Assembly (NCBI RefSeq): GCF_001418345.1 | Contig: NZ_LIPW01000001.1 | Span: forward strand, 62,001 to 126,000 | Reading direction: 5' to 3' | DNA length: 64,000 nt | Source: Pseudidiomarina woesei | GTDB lineage: Bacteria > Pseudomonadota > Gammaproteobacteria > Enterobacterales > Alteromonadaceae | Shown: piece after piece, positions 55,962-64,000 of the stretch | Numbering within the stretch: position 1 is the stretch's first letter | Layout of the letters: the number at the start of each line of letters is the position of its first letter | Notes under the pieces: generated by a model | What the model was told of the DNA's origin: nothing | The model's database searches: none | Seen by the model: the letters and a program-made list of their open reading frames with translations, nothing else | Translations under genes and position numbers: made by a program

Positions 55962-57118
55962 TGTTAGAGCTGCTGTTTTTGCTATTACCAGTTGCCGCTG
56001 CCTATGGTTGGTTCATGGGTCGCAACAGCGTTCGTAATGAAAATAGACAAGAACAAGAGCAGTTTTCCCGCCAATACGTAACTGGCCTTAATTTATTACT
56101 TTCAGATCAACCCGACAAAGCGGTTGATTTATTCATTGAATTACTTGATGTCGACTCTGACACACTAGAGACACACTGGGCGCTAGGGAAGCTATTTCGG
56201 CGTCGCGGAGAGCTTGATCGCGCGATAAAAATACATCAAAACCTAACGTCGCGGCCGAGCATTAGCGAACAAGAACGCCGTCAGGCCATGTTTGAGTTAG
56301 GCCTTGATTACTTAGCCGCTGGTATTTTTGACCGCGCTGAAGAAATGCTGTTGGCCTTGCAAGGGGACAAACAATTTCGCGAGGCCTGCCAGCGTCATTT
56401 ATTAGAATTATATGAAGCCACCCATGAATGGGATAAAGCGATAAAAGTTGCGTTAAAACTCATGCGTTTTGACCGCACAGCAGAGGTGCTTGTTGCCCAG
56501 CTTTATTGTGAGCTTGCTGAACGCCAAACAGAACCAGAGCCAACCGAAAAATACTATTTGAAGGCTCGGCAGCACGATCCCGATTGCGTGCGTGCAGCGT
56601 TGGCGCTTGGGCGCATGTGGTACAACCAAGGTTTATATCGCAAGGCACAGAAAATACTCATGGGTATTTTAGATGAAGACCCAGAGTTTGTTAGCGAGGC
56701 GCTACCGCTTATTAAAGCTTGTTTTGATGAGGTTGATGATCAAGGCGGATTAATTCAGTTTTTGCATCAGTGCGTGAAAAGTGCGCATTCCACGACTGCC
56801 GCAGTTATGTTGTCAGAAATGATAGCTCGTGAAAACGGCATTGAGGCAGCTGAACAATTCGTTCAGAATTCGCTGGTGGAAAACCCAACCATGAAAGGTT
56901 TCCATAAGTTAATGGACTTTCATATTCGTGCCGCCGATGTGGGCAGTGCACGTGACAGTTTGAAAATGCTGCAACGTTTAGTGCAGCAACAAATGAAGCA
57001 GCGGCCAAAGTACCGTTGTCGTCATTGCGGATTTTCAGGTAGTACTTTGTATTGGCACTGTCCGTCGTGCCGTACTTGGGGTGAAATTAAGCCCATTATA
57101 GGGCTAGATGGAGAATAG
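55961..57118 (+). CDS. lapB: Lipopolysaccharide assembly protein LapB
   Basis: A 385-residue tetratricopeptide protein with an N-terminal membrane anchor (about 1-18), TPR-type helices (about 40-330) and a C-terminal rubredoxin-like zinc domain with CRHCG and CPSC pairs. LapB (YciM) controls LpxC degradation by FtsH and so the balance of LPS synthesis. Length matches E. coli (389). Coupled to lapA upstream; pyrF begins at the next base after the stop. Confidence 0.95.
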   Translation: MLELLFLLLPVAAAYGWFMGRNSVRNENRQEQEQFSRQYVTGLNLLLSDQPDKAVDLFIELLDVDSDTLETHWALGKLFRRRGELDRAIKIHQNLTSRPSISEQERRQAMFELGLDYLAAGIFDRAEEMLLALQGDKQFREACQRHLLELYEATHEWDKAIKVALKLMRFDRTAEVLVAQLYCELAERQTEPEPTEKYYLKARQHDPDCVRAALALGRMWYNQGLYRKAQKILMGILDEDPEFVSEALPLIKACFDEVDDQGGLIQFLHQCVKSAHSTTAAVMLSEMIARENGIEAAEQFVQNSLVENPTMKGFHKLMDFHIRAADVGSARDSLKMLQRLVQQQMKQRPKYRCRHCGFSGSTLYWHCPSCRTWGEIKPIIGLDGE

Positions 57119-57814
57119 ATGTCTAATTCGTTGATTTTTGTAGCGCTAGATTATGCCGATGCTGAATCGGCATGGCCATTAATTGACCAACTTTCACCGC
57201 AGCAATGTGGTTTAAAAGTTGGCAAAGAACTCTTTACCAGTGCCGGGCCTGACTTTGTTAAAGCCCTAGTTAAGCGCGGTTTTAAGGTATTTCTTGATTT
57301 AAAGTTTCATGATATTCCAAACACGGCTGGCAAAGCAGTGCGCGCAGCGGCTGAGTTGGGAGTGTGGATGGTAAACGTGCATGCCAGTGGTGGCCGCCGG
57401 ATGCTTGAAGCGGCGCGCGATGCTATTGCGGATATGCCCAACAAGCCCCATTTAATTGCCGTTACCGTATTAACCAGCATGACCGAGGACGACTTGCAAG
57501 AAATTGGTATTACGGTGTCACCTCAGCAGCAGGTGCTGCGTTTAGCGCAATTAACCAAATCAGCTGGGTTAGATGGTGTTGTGTGTTCAGCACAAGAAGC
57601 CCAAATGATTGCCCAACAGTGCGGTGACGGTTTTATTCGTGTTACCCCGGGTATTCGCCCAGTGGGCGCTGAACAAGGCGACCAGCGCCGCGTGATGACA
57701 CCACCAGAAGCTGCGGCGCTTGGTATTGAAGTGCTGGTGATTGGGCGTCCAATTACTCAAGCGAGTGATCCGGTGGCAGCATTGAACGCAATACATGAAT
57801 CTCTGACAGCTTAA
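57119..57814 (+). CDS. pyrF: Orotidine 5'-phosphate decarboxylase
   Basis: A 231-residue enzyme of the last step of UMP synthesis. The catalytic [10 protein letters not shown] motif (Asp/Lys charged network) near residues 60-69, VTVLTSM, and [17 protein letters not shown] at the phosphate site are visible. Starts immediately after the lapB stop, as in other enterobacteria-like orders. Confidence 0.96.
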   Translation: MSNSLIFVALDYADAESAWPLIDQLSPQQCGLKVGKELFTSAGPDFVKALVKRGFKVFLDLKFHDIPNTAGKAVRAAAELGVWMVNVHASGGRRMLEAARDAIADMPNKPHLIAVTVLTSMTEDDLQEIGITVSPQQQVLRLAQLTKSAGLDGVVCSAQEAQMIAQQCGDGFIRVTPGIRPVGAEQGDQRRVMTPPEAAALGIEVLVIGRPITQASDPVAALNAIHESLTA

Positions 57815-57847
57815 TCCGTGATAATTATTCGCCTTTATTCAGGGGCT

Positions 57848-57929
57848 TGAATACACTTCTGTAGTGCGCAAATTAAAAGCACAAAACCATTTATGTTTTT
57901 GAACTAACGGTTTATCAGGAGTGTATTCA
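57848..57929 (+). promoter_or_regulatory. Distant inverted repeat over the comEA-like leader
   Basis: TGAATACACT (57848-57857) and AGTGTATTCA (57920-57929) are perfect 10-bp inverted repeats. The right arm overlaps the ribosome binding site GGAG of the next gene, so pairing would hide it. Either an RNA switch or operator pair. Confidence 0.35.
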
Positions 57930-57930
57930 T

Positions 57931-58242
57931 ATGTTACGGAAAACCTTTCTTTCAGCGGCTCTTATGCTGCCTATGTTGTCACCGATGTTGGCAACAACAC
58001 CGGTTTCAGCAGCCGTTTTGGCACCATGGCAAACAGCCGCACAGCAAACCCAAATAAATATCAATACCGCCGACGCCGAGCAGTTAGCTTACGCGCTGAC
58101 CGGTGTCGGCATTAAACGGGCGAAAGACATTATTAAATTGCGCGACGAATTGGGCCAATTTAGCGATGTGAATCAACTGATGCAGGTAAAGGGCATTGGC
58201 CCGCGCATGCTAGAACTCAACAAAGACCGTATTGTATTGTAA
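57931..58242 (+). CDS. ComEA-like helix-hairpin-helix protein
   Basis: A 103-residue protein with a signal peptide (to about residue 28) and a ComEA-type double HhH DNA-binding domain (about 42-100; ININTADAEQLAYALTGVG and QVKGIGPRMLELN). ComEA binds incoming DNA in the periplasm during natural transformation. Short, single-domain versions like this also occur in non-competent species. It converges on rhombosortase with two bases between stops. Confidence 0.88.
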   Translation: MLRKTFLSAALMLPMLSPMLATTPVSAAVLAPWQTAAQQTQININTADAEQLAYALTGVGIKRAKDIIKLRDELGQFSDVNQLMQVKGIGPRMLELNKDRIVL

Positions 58243-58244
58243 TA

Positions 58245-58889
58245 CTATTCTTGACTGCTTTCGGTAGTGGTTGGCTTATTTGGATTAGCTGTCAATGAAG
58301 CTAACCGCCGCCGATGCAGTCGCCATGCAACAACCCCAGCAACTAGTCCAGCGCCATGAACATAGCCAAAGGTATTGCCTTGGCTAAGTAGTATCTGGCT
58401 GTTTAATAAGCCGGTTATTTCCAACACTACTTTGAGCGTTAATAATGCAATGGACAGTGGCGGTAGCCAGTCGTTGAATGCGTATTTTTGTTTTGCCCAC
58501 TCCAACAGCAGGCTCATCATTAATAAGCCGTGAATGACACCCGATAAGCCAACAAAACGTTCAGGTATGCCCACCAGCCTAACTAGTACCGATGCCAAAG
58601 TTGCGATAACCAATATTGCATTTAACCAAGTTCTCACGTCAAAGTGGCGCGCGAAAAATACAGAAACCATAAGCAGGCCTAACGCATTGTAGAGCGCGTG
58701 ACGAGCATCTAAATGGAAAAAATGAGCAGTCAATAAACGCCAGGGCTCTTGCCAAGCGAGAGCTTGTGCAAAGTCATATTGGTTAAGTAGCGAGCCGGTT
58801 TCTGCTTGATAGTACGGCAACCAAATAGCGACAGCTGCAATAACTAGGCTACAAATAATCACTTGAATGGCTTCATTTATTTTATGCAT
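58245..58889 (-). CDS. rrtA: Rhombosortase
   Basis: A 214-residue intramembrane serine protease of the rhomboid superfamily with about six transmembrane helices. The catalytic Ser lies in GLSGVIHG and the His partner in YVHGAG; HFFHLDARHALYN is the conserved first loop. Rhombosortases process proteins with GlyGly-CTERM tails; no such substrate is in this window. It is divergent from ggt. Confidence 0.85.
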   Translation of the reverse strand: MHKINEAIQVIICSLVIAAVAIWLPYYQAETGSLLNQYDFAQALAWQEPWRLLTAHFFHLDARHALYNALGLLMVSVFFARHFDVRTWLNAILVIATLASVLVRLVGIPERFVGLSGVIHGLLMMSLLLEWAKQKYAFNDWLPPLSIALLTLKVVLEITGLLNSQILLSQGNTFGYVHGAGLVAGVVAWRLHRRRLASLTANPNKPTTTESSQE

Positions 58890-58991
58890 GGCAATGATCG
58901 TTGTTCGTGACTGCAGGAGTACGTATGATAGAGTCTAGTTACGGAGGCTGTAAACCAAGCCGCGTTTATTTTTCAGTAGAAAGGTATGATC

Positions 58992-60788
58992 ATGCGTCTA
59001 TTTATGTTGTTTGCGCTTGTATTACTTAGTGCATGCAGTGATTCGCCAGTTAATAAATCAAATTCACCCTCAACGTCTCAAGCAAACCAAGCTCATGGCA
59101 CCAGCGTGGCCTATGACCCTGAAGCTGCTACTGGTTTTACCGAGAAAAAGGGTGTTCTAAGCCAGCGCTATATGGTGGCAGCAGCAACGCCGGCCGCGGC
59201 AAGGGCAGGTGAAGCGATTCTTGCGCAGGGCGGTAGCGCAATTGACGCGGCTATTGCTGTACAGTCCATGCTGACACTTACCGAGCCACAGTCATCTGGC
59301 CTTGGCGGCGGTGGTTTTATTTTGTACTGGCATGCCGAGTCACAGCGCTTGTATACCATTGACGCCCGTGAAGCTGCGCCAGAGGCAGCAACACCAGCCT
59401 TATTTTTAGACGCGCAGGGCAAGCCGCCAGCTAGCTTTATGGAAGCCGTAACAGGCGGTCGTTCGGTTGGTACCCCAGGTATTCTTCGTGGGCTAGAGCT
59501 GGCGCATGATAAGTGGGGTAAATTACCTTGGTCTACGTTATTTCAAAGCACCATTAATGCCGCTGAGCACGGTTTTGAAGTGTCGCCACGCTTGGCTAAA
59601 TTATTGGCAATGGAGCTAAGCCCCGGCCTCACTCAAATGTCGCCTGGCAAAGATTATTTTTACCCCAATGGTGAAGCCCTGACCACCGGAACTGTGCGCA
59701 ATAACCCCGAGTTAGCACAGAGCTTAAAGCTGATTGCGGAGCAGGGCGCGGATGCGTTTTATCGCGGACCAATTGCCGATAAAATTGTCGCAGCAGTGCA
59801 AAACTCGCCGCTTAACCCAGGTTTGCTGAGTGCGCAAGACCTAGCAAACTATGAAGCCATAGTGCGTGAACCTGTGTGTACAGAATACCGAGTTTATGAG
59901 GTTTGTGGCATGGGGCCGCCAAGTTCTGGTGGTATTACCGTGTTGCAGATACTGGGGCTGCTTGAAAACTTTCCTGTTGCAGATTTACCCGTCAACGGCG
60001 AGCTAGCCAGTCATTACTTTACGCAGGCATCGCGCTTGGCATTTGCTGATCGCAATCGCTACATTGCCGATAGCGATTTTGTTGAAGTACCGGTGCAACA
60101 GTTGCTGGATAAACAGTATTTAGCGCGTCGTGCCCAGCTCATTAATGAACAAGATATGGGCAAAGCGCAGGCCGCTACGCCTAGCGAGCTGAATGCCAAC
60201 CTAAGTTACGCTGATGACAAGTCACCAGAATTTCCCAATACCACGCACGTGAGCATTGTCGATGCCCAAGGCAATGTTTTCTCAATGACCTCCAGTATTG
60301 AAATGGGGTTTGGTTCCGGTGTGATGGCGGCAGGCTTTTTGCTAAATAATCAGTTAACAGATTTTTCGATTGTACCTGAACAAAATGGCAAGTTAGTTGC
60401 GAACCGAGTGCAAGCTGGTAAACGGCCACGTAGCTCTATGGCACCTGTTATTGTTTTTGATCAGCAAGGTAAACCATTGCACGCTGTGGGCTCGCCGGGC
60501 GGTGCACGTATTATTAATTATGTTGCACAAACATTGGTGGGGCTGCTGGACTGGAATTTAGACATGCAGAGCGCGATTAATTTGCCCCATGTCACCAACT
60601 TAAATGGCGTGACAAATTTAGAGCAAGGCACCGCCATGGAAGCGTTGGCAGCGCCGTTAGAGGCTCGCGGCCACACCGTGAAGGTACAGGACTTAAATAG
60701 CGGCCTTCACGGAATTACGTTACGCCCTGAAGGCGGGTTGTATGGCGGCGCCGATCCGCGCCGTGAAGGTATTGCTACGGGGTTGTAA
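58992..60788 (+). CDS. ggt: Gamma-glutamyltransferase lipoprotein
   Basis: A 598-residue Ntn-hydrolase that transfers or hydrolyses the glutamyl group of glutathione. The lipobox LLSAC (Cys about 15) predicts envelope anchoring, unlike the soluble periplasmic E. coli enzyme. The autoprocessing and catalytic Thr is about residue 417 in NTTHVSIVD; GLGGGGFILYW, PPSSGGI and SPGGARI are conserved. AAGG seven bases upstream favours the ATG at 58992 over 58986. It ends directly against msrB. Confidence 0.93.
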   Translation: MRLFMLFALVLLSACSDSPVNKSNSPSTSQANQAHGTSVAYDPEAATGFTEKKGVLSQRYMVAAATPAAARAGEAILAQGGSAIDAAIAVQSMLTLTEPQSSGLGGGGFILYWHAESQRLYTIDAREAAPEAATPALFLDAQGKPPASFMEAVTGGRSVGTPGILRGLELAHDKWGKLPWSTLFQSTINAAEHGFEVSPRLAKLLAMELSPGLTQMSPGKDYFYPNGEALTTGTVRNNPELAQSLKLIAEQGADAFYRGPIADKIVAAVQNSPLNPGLLSAQDLANYEAIVREPVCTEYRVYEVCGMGPPSSGGITVLQILGLLENFPVADLPVNGELASHYFTQASRLAFADRNRYIADSDFVEVPVQQLLDKQYLARRAQLINEQDMGKAQAATPSELNANLSYADDKSPEFPNTTHVSIVDAQGNVFSMTSSIEMGFGSGVMAAGFLLNNQLTDFSIVPEQNGKLVANRVQAGKRPRSSMAPVIVFDQQGKPLHAVGSPGGARIINYVAQTLVGLLDWNLDMQSAINLPHVTNLNGVTNLEQGTAMEALAAPLEARGHTVKVQDLNSGLHGITLRPEGGLYGGADPRREGIATGL

Positions 60789-61244
60789 TTAGTCGTTTTT
60801 AGCGGTTACGGTTGGAATCCACTGGCCGTAGCCGCGTGCTTCCATGTCTTCTAGCGGAATAAACTCAACCGCAGCTGAATTTACGCAGTGACGCGTTCCC
60901 AATGGCATTGGGCCATCATTAAACACATGACCTAAGTGTGAGTCGGCTTGGGTGCTGCGAATTTCTGTGCGGCGCATACCAAATTTCAAATCGGTATGGG
61001 TTGTAACCGAGGCGTCCGAAATGGTCTTGGTAAAACTTGGCCAACCGCAACTTGAATCAAATTTGTCTGCCGACGAATACAGTGGTTCGCCACTTACGAC
61101 ATCTACATAAATACCTTGCCGCCGCTCGTTCCAATATGAATTTTGGAAGGGCGGTTCGGTACCGTCTTGTTGGGTCACGTAGTATTGCATGTCGGTTAGA
61201 CGTTGCTTTAACTCTTGGTCACTTGGCTTTTTGAAGTTAGACAT
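60789..61244 (-). CDS. msrB: Methionine-R-sulfoxide reductase, zinc-less type
   Basis: A 151-residue enzyme reducing methionine-R-sulfoxide. The catalytic Cys is Cys120 (RHCVNSAA) and the resolving one Cys66 (SSCGWPSF). The two CxxC zinc pairs of the E. coli protein are replaced by DVVSGEP and STQADSH, so it belongs to the group without structural zinc. Followed by a HIT gene upstream on the same strand with 14 bp. Confidence 0.93.
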   Translation of the reverse strand: MSNFKKPSDQELKQRLTDMQYYVTQQDGTEPPFQNSYWNERRQGIYVDVVSGEPLYSSADKFDSSCGWPSFTKTISDASVTTHTDLKFGMRRTEIRSTQADSHLGHVFNDGPMPLGTRHCVNSAAVEFIPLEDMEARGYGQWIPTVTAKND

Positions 61245-61258
61245 AAATCAGCGCCAAC

Positions 61259-61633
61259 TTAATCAACTTGCTTTGGTTTATTATTAGCAAAAGGCGGCCA
61301 ACCCATGGTTACCCCAGCAAGTAAATGCAGATGAATATGGTAAACCGACTGTCCGCCGTCTTCGTTACAGTTCATGACTACACGATAACCGTCTTTGGCA
61401 AAGCCGTATTGCTGAGCAAGGCGCGCAGCAACGACGTATAAATGCCCAATTAACTCGCGATCAGATTCTTCAATGTCATTAATGGTCGCGATGTGTTTTT
61501 TGGGAATAATTAACACATGTACTGGCGCTTGTGGATTAATGTCTTTAAACGCCAGACTTAATTCGTCTTCATAGACAATGTCAGCTGGAATTTCTTTGGC
61601 AATGATCTTATCGAAAATAGTACCGCCACTCAT
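61259..61633 (-). CDS. HIT-family nucleotide hydrolase (HinT-like)
   Basis: A 124-residue histidine-triad protein with the HIHLHLLAG motif near residue 101 and the opening GTIFDKIIAKEIPADIVYED. HinT-type proteins hydrolyse adenosine phosphoramidates. Length is normal; likely transcribed with msrB. Confidence 0.92.
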   Translation of the reverse strand: MSGGTIFDKIIAKEIPADIVYEDELSLAFKDINPQAPVHVLIIPKKHIATINDIEESDRELIGHLYVVAARLAQQYGFAKDGYRVVMNCNEDGGQSVYHIHLHLLAGVTMGWPPFANNKPKQVD

Positions 61634-61694
61634 GGTGCAATTCCTTCTGTTAATGCATTCAATGTTTGTTGTGGTTAATTAAATACTAGCGAAC

Positions 61695-62885
61695 TCAGCC
61701 GCGAAGTACCAACCCCTTCAAATATAAAGACTCTGGGAAATTGGTGCGAACTGGGTGGTCGGCACCTTGATACAGTCGCTCAATAATATGCATTGGGCGT
61801 TTAGCGTCGAGCGCTGCGTCAGCGACTACTTTTTGAAATAAGTCGCCCGATAACAAGCCTGAGCACGAAAACGTGAGCAGTGTGCCGCCAGGTTTCAAAA
61901 TCATGCAGGCAAGGCGGTTAATGTCTTTATAACCGCGGCAGGCGCGAACAAGGTTTGCTTTGCTGTCTACAAACTTAGGTGGGTCTAGCACAATAACATC
62001 GAAACGTTGACCATTCTGGTAAAAATTACGCAGGGCTTCAAACACGTCTTCTTGGCGGTTTTCAAGGTTTGCTGTGCTGAGCTGATTACGTTCATGGTTC
62101 GCGGTGGCTTGCTCAAGCGCTGGTGCTGAAACATCTAAATTGACTACTTCTGCCGCGCCGGCAGCTGCTGCATACAGGCCAAAACCGCCGGTATAGCTAA
62201 ACGCGTTGAGTACGCGTTTGCCTGGCACATATTTTTGCACGGCTAGTCGGCTATCACGTTGATCAAGGTAGTAGCCGGTTTTATGGCCATTTTGAATATC
62301 CACACCCAACTCAAGACCATTTTCATGAATCCAAATGTGAGCGGGTGGAGCACTTCCGTCGGCGCTGTATAGCACTTGGGTAAGCGGGGCTAAACCTTCT
62401 TTTTGGCGCACATCAACATCAGAGCGTTCGTAAATAGAGCACTCAGGGAACTGTTCACGTAGCGCGCTGACAATGGCATCACGCCAATAATCAGCACCTG
62501 TACTTAGCAGCTGGCAAACCAGCCAGTTGTCGTATTTATCGATAGTGACACCGGGCAGTTCATCGGCTTCAGCGGCCACTAAGCGGTAGGCGTTGCTGGC
62601 AATGGCTAAGCCGTCGCGCAAGGTTTTTGCAGCCGCAATACGGTTGGCAAAAAAAGCACTGTTAATGGTGTCGCCTTGGTTAAAGCTCCACACCCGTGCG
62701 CGAATTTGTGACTGTGGCGACCACGCCGCATAGCCAAGCCAGTCGCCTTCGGCGCTGTGAATGGATACCGTTTCGCCTGCTTTAGGCGAGCCCTTAATAC
62801 GGGCAATAGCACCGCTAAACACCCACGGGTGCAAGCGGCGTAATGACTTATCTTTACCTGGGTGCAGGTGAACGGTAATGGCCAT
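61695..62885 (-). CDS. rlmI: 23S rRNA m5C1962 methyltransferase
   Basis: A 396-residue SAM methyltransferase with an N-terminal PUA domain (about 1-80, HLHPGKDKSLRRLHPWVFSGAI) and a central and C-terminal methyltransferase: VLNAFSYTGGFGLYAA as SAM motif, LDPPKFV and the FSCSGLL catalytic Cys. Length equals E. coli RlmI (396). The start overlaps the metG stop by one base (TAATG). Confidence 0.93.
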   Translation of the reverse strand: MAITVHLHPGKDKSLRRLHPWVFSGAIARIKGSPKAGETVSIHSAEGDWLGYAAWSPQSQIRARVWSFNQGDTINSAFFANRIAAAKTLRDGLAIASNAYRLVAAEADELPGVTIDKYDNWLVCQLLSTGADYWRDAIVSALREQFPECSIYERSDVDVRQKEGLAPLTQVLYSADGSAPPAHIWIHENGLELGVDIQNGHKTGYYLDQRDSRLAVQKYVPGKRVLNAFSYTGGFGLYAAAAGAAEVVNLDVSAPALEQATANHERNQLSTANLENRQEDVFEALRNFYQNGQRFDVIVLDPPKFVDSKANLVRACRGYKDINRLACMILKPGGTLLTFSCSGLLSGDLFQKVVADAALDAKRPMHIIERLYQGADHPVRTNFPESLYLKGLVLRG

Positions 62886-64000
62886 TATTTCACTCGCATG
62901 CCAGGTTTAGCACCATCGTGCGGGTTTAAAATATACAATTCTTCGCCACCCGGCCCAGCGGCTAAGACCATGCCTTCAGACAAGCCAAAGCGCATTTTTC
63001 GAGGTGCTAAGTTGGCAACCACAACCGTGTGTTGACCAATGAGTTTTTCCGGTGCGTAAGCTGATTTAATGCCCGCAAATACTTGACGGGTTTCACCACC
63101 AAGATCAAGAGTAAGCTTTAATAACTTATCGGCACCTTCAACGTGTTCCGCATTGGCGATACGTGCAATGCGCAGGTCAATTTTAGCGAAATCGTCATAG
63201 GCAATTTCGGCACTAATTGGGTCGCGCTCTAATTCGCCATTACTGGTTGATACTGGCGTGTTAGCGGTTTCATTTTGTTGTTTTGAGTCTTCAATCATGG
63301 CGTTTACTTTGTCCATTTCAATACGTTGCATTAGCGCTTTGAACGGGCTAATTGCGTGGTCGGTTAATACTTTTTGGTAGCTATTCCAGCTAAATTCGTC
63401 GTTCAAGAATTCTTGTACGCGCTTAGCAAGGTCCGGCACAACAGGGGTTAAATACACCATGAGTAAGCGGAACAAGTTAATGCCCACGGAGCAAATTTGG
63501 TGCACTTCGTCGGCTTTGGCTGGGTCTTTAATTAGCTGCCATGGCTCTTTTTCGGCAATGTAGAAATTGGCTTTGTCAGCCAATGCCATAATGTCGCGCA
63601 TAGCTTTTGAGAACTCACGTTTTTCGTAAGCTTCAGTAATTGCAGCACCGGCGGCCTGAAATTCATCAATTAGCGCTGTATCAGTTAACTGAGCTGCCAA
63701 TTTTCCATCAAACTTCTTGCTTATAAAACCAGCGCAGCGGCTAGCAATATTAACCACTTTACCCACCAAGTCTGCGTTAACACGCTGGGCAAAATCGGTC
63801 AGGTTTAAATCAAGATCGTCAATGCGATTCGTTAGTTTGGCGGCAAAGTAGTAGCGCAAATAGTCGGGATCTAAGTGGTCAAGGTAGGTACGTGCCATCA
63901 CGAACGTGCCTTTTGACTTCGACATTTTGGTACCGTTTACCGTAATAAACCCGTGCGCCCACACGTTCGTAGGTTGACGGAAATTGGCGCCTTTGAGCAT
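62885..64000 (-). CDS. metG: Methionine-tRNA ligase, C-terminal part (cut by window edge)
   Basis: The last 371 codons of a class I synthetase are present; the frame continues past the right edge and the ATG at 64000 is internal. The KMSKS loop (KMSKSKGTF), the anticodon-binding helical domain and the C-terminal tRNA-binding/dimerisation OB domain ([11 protein letters not shown] onward) are seen. The catalytic HIGH motif and zinc knuckle lie outside. Confidence 0.95.
   Translation of the reverse strand: MLKGANFRQPTNVWAHGFITVNGTKMSKSKGTFVMARTYLDHLDPDYLRYYFAAKLTNRIDDLDLNLTDFAQRVNADLVGKVVNIASRCAGFISKKFDGKLAAQLTDTALIDEFQAAGAAITEAYEKREFSKAMRDIMALADKANFYIAEKEPWQLIKDPAKADEVHQICSVGINLFRLLMVYLTPVVPDLAKRVQEFLNDEFSWNSYQKVLTDHAISPFKALMQRIEMDKVNAMIEDSKQQNETANTPVSTSNGELERDPISAEIAYDDFAKIDLRIARIANAEHVEGADKLLKLTLDLGGETRQVFAGIKSAYAPEKLIGQHTVVVANLAPRKMRFGLSEGMVLAAGPGGEELYILNPHDGAKPGMRVK

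Noticed and set aside
57764-57769. TGATCC inside pyrF as another ECF promoter
   Set aside because: Within a coding region and no CGTAA at 16 bp.

Overview
The window is a dense chromosomal stretch of a marine-type gammaproteobacterium. Markers include thrS-infC-rpmI-rplT-pheST-ihfA, gyrA-serC-hisC-aroA-cmk-rpsA-ihfB-lapAB-pyrF, an AUU-started infC, class Ia ribonucleotide reductase with its YfaE ferredoxin and GrxA, and rhombosortase. Gene content, roughly 50% GC and families such as DUF3080, DUF6746, DUF2878 and DUF3833 point to Alteromonadales, perhaps an Idiomarinaceae-like organism; that assignment is inference. I see no tRNA, rRNA, CRISPR array, prophage or insertion sequence with a transposase.

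Layout. 1-4.7 kb: a MoxR ATPase/VWA pair, a DUF6746 secreted protein behind a strong Fur-box match, a DUF3080 lipoprotein, riboflavin synthase, a small zinc-ribbon protein and an EamA exporter. 4.7-11.7 kb: the translation block thrS to ihfA, closed by a hairpin terminator. 11.7-22.3 kb: a ChrR/RpoE (ECF11-type) locus with a LON-domain gene and a ten-gene operon (DUF523/DUF1722, photolyase, NTF2-like, SDR, amine oxidase-like, DUF1365, cyclopropane fatty acid synthase, DUF2878, chalcone isomerase-like, DUF3833). Three promoter-like sites with the same 16-bp spacer lie in front of rpoE, the LON-domain gene and the operon, so this looks like a local photo-oxidative/singlet-oxygen regulon. 22.3-36.3 kb: accessory and housekeeping genes (Ala/Lys-rich protein, Nif3-like, cmoM, lipid-kinase-like, HIBADH-like), then a DUF1329 / YCF48-like / RND-MMPL cluster with a GMC oxidoreductase, sbcB, an exported isoaspartyl peptidase and a CBS protein. 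36.3-44.3 kb: hrpA and grxA-yfaE-nrdB-nrdA with paired NrdR-like boxes. 44.6-58.2 kb: HAD phosphatase-ubiG divergent from gyrA-serC, then hisC-aroA-cmk-rpsA-ihfB-lapA-lapB-pyrF and a ComEA-like gene. 58.2-64 kb: rhombosortase, gamma-glutamyltransferase, a zinc-less MsrB, a HIT protein, rlmI and the 3' part of metG.

The most unusual non-coding signals are two long inverted-repeat elements, each ending within about 20 bp of a start codon. One lies before the isoaspartyl peptidase (34548-34779, with four 16-bp tandem copies). The other lies between serC and hisC (three 92-bp tandem units plus a longer terminal hairpin copy, 49906-50291). They differ in sequence but are built alike from degenerate 7-bp words.
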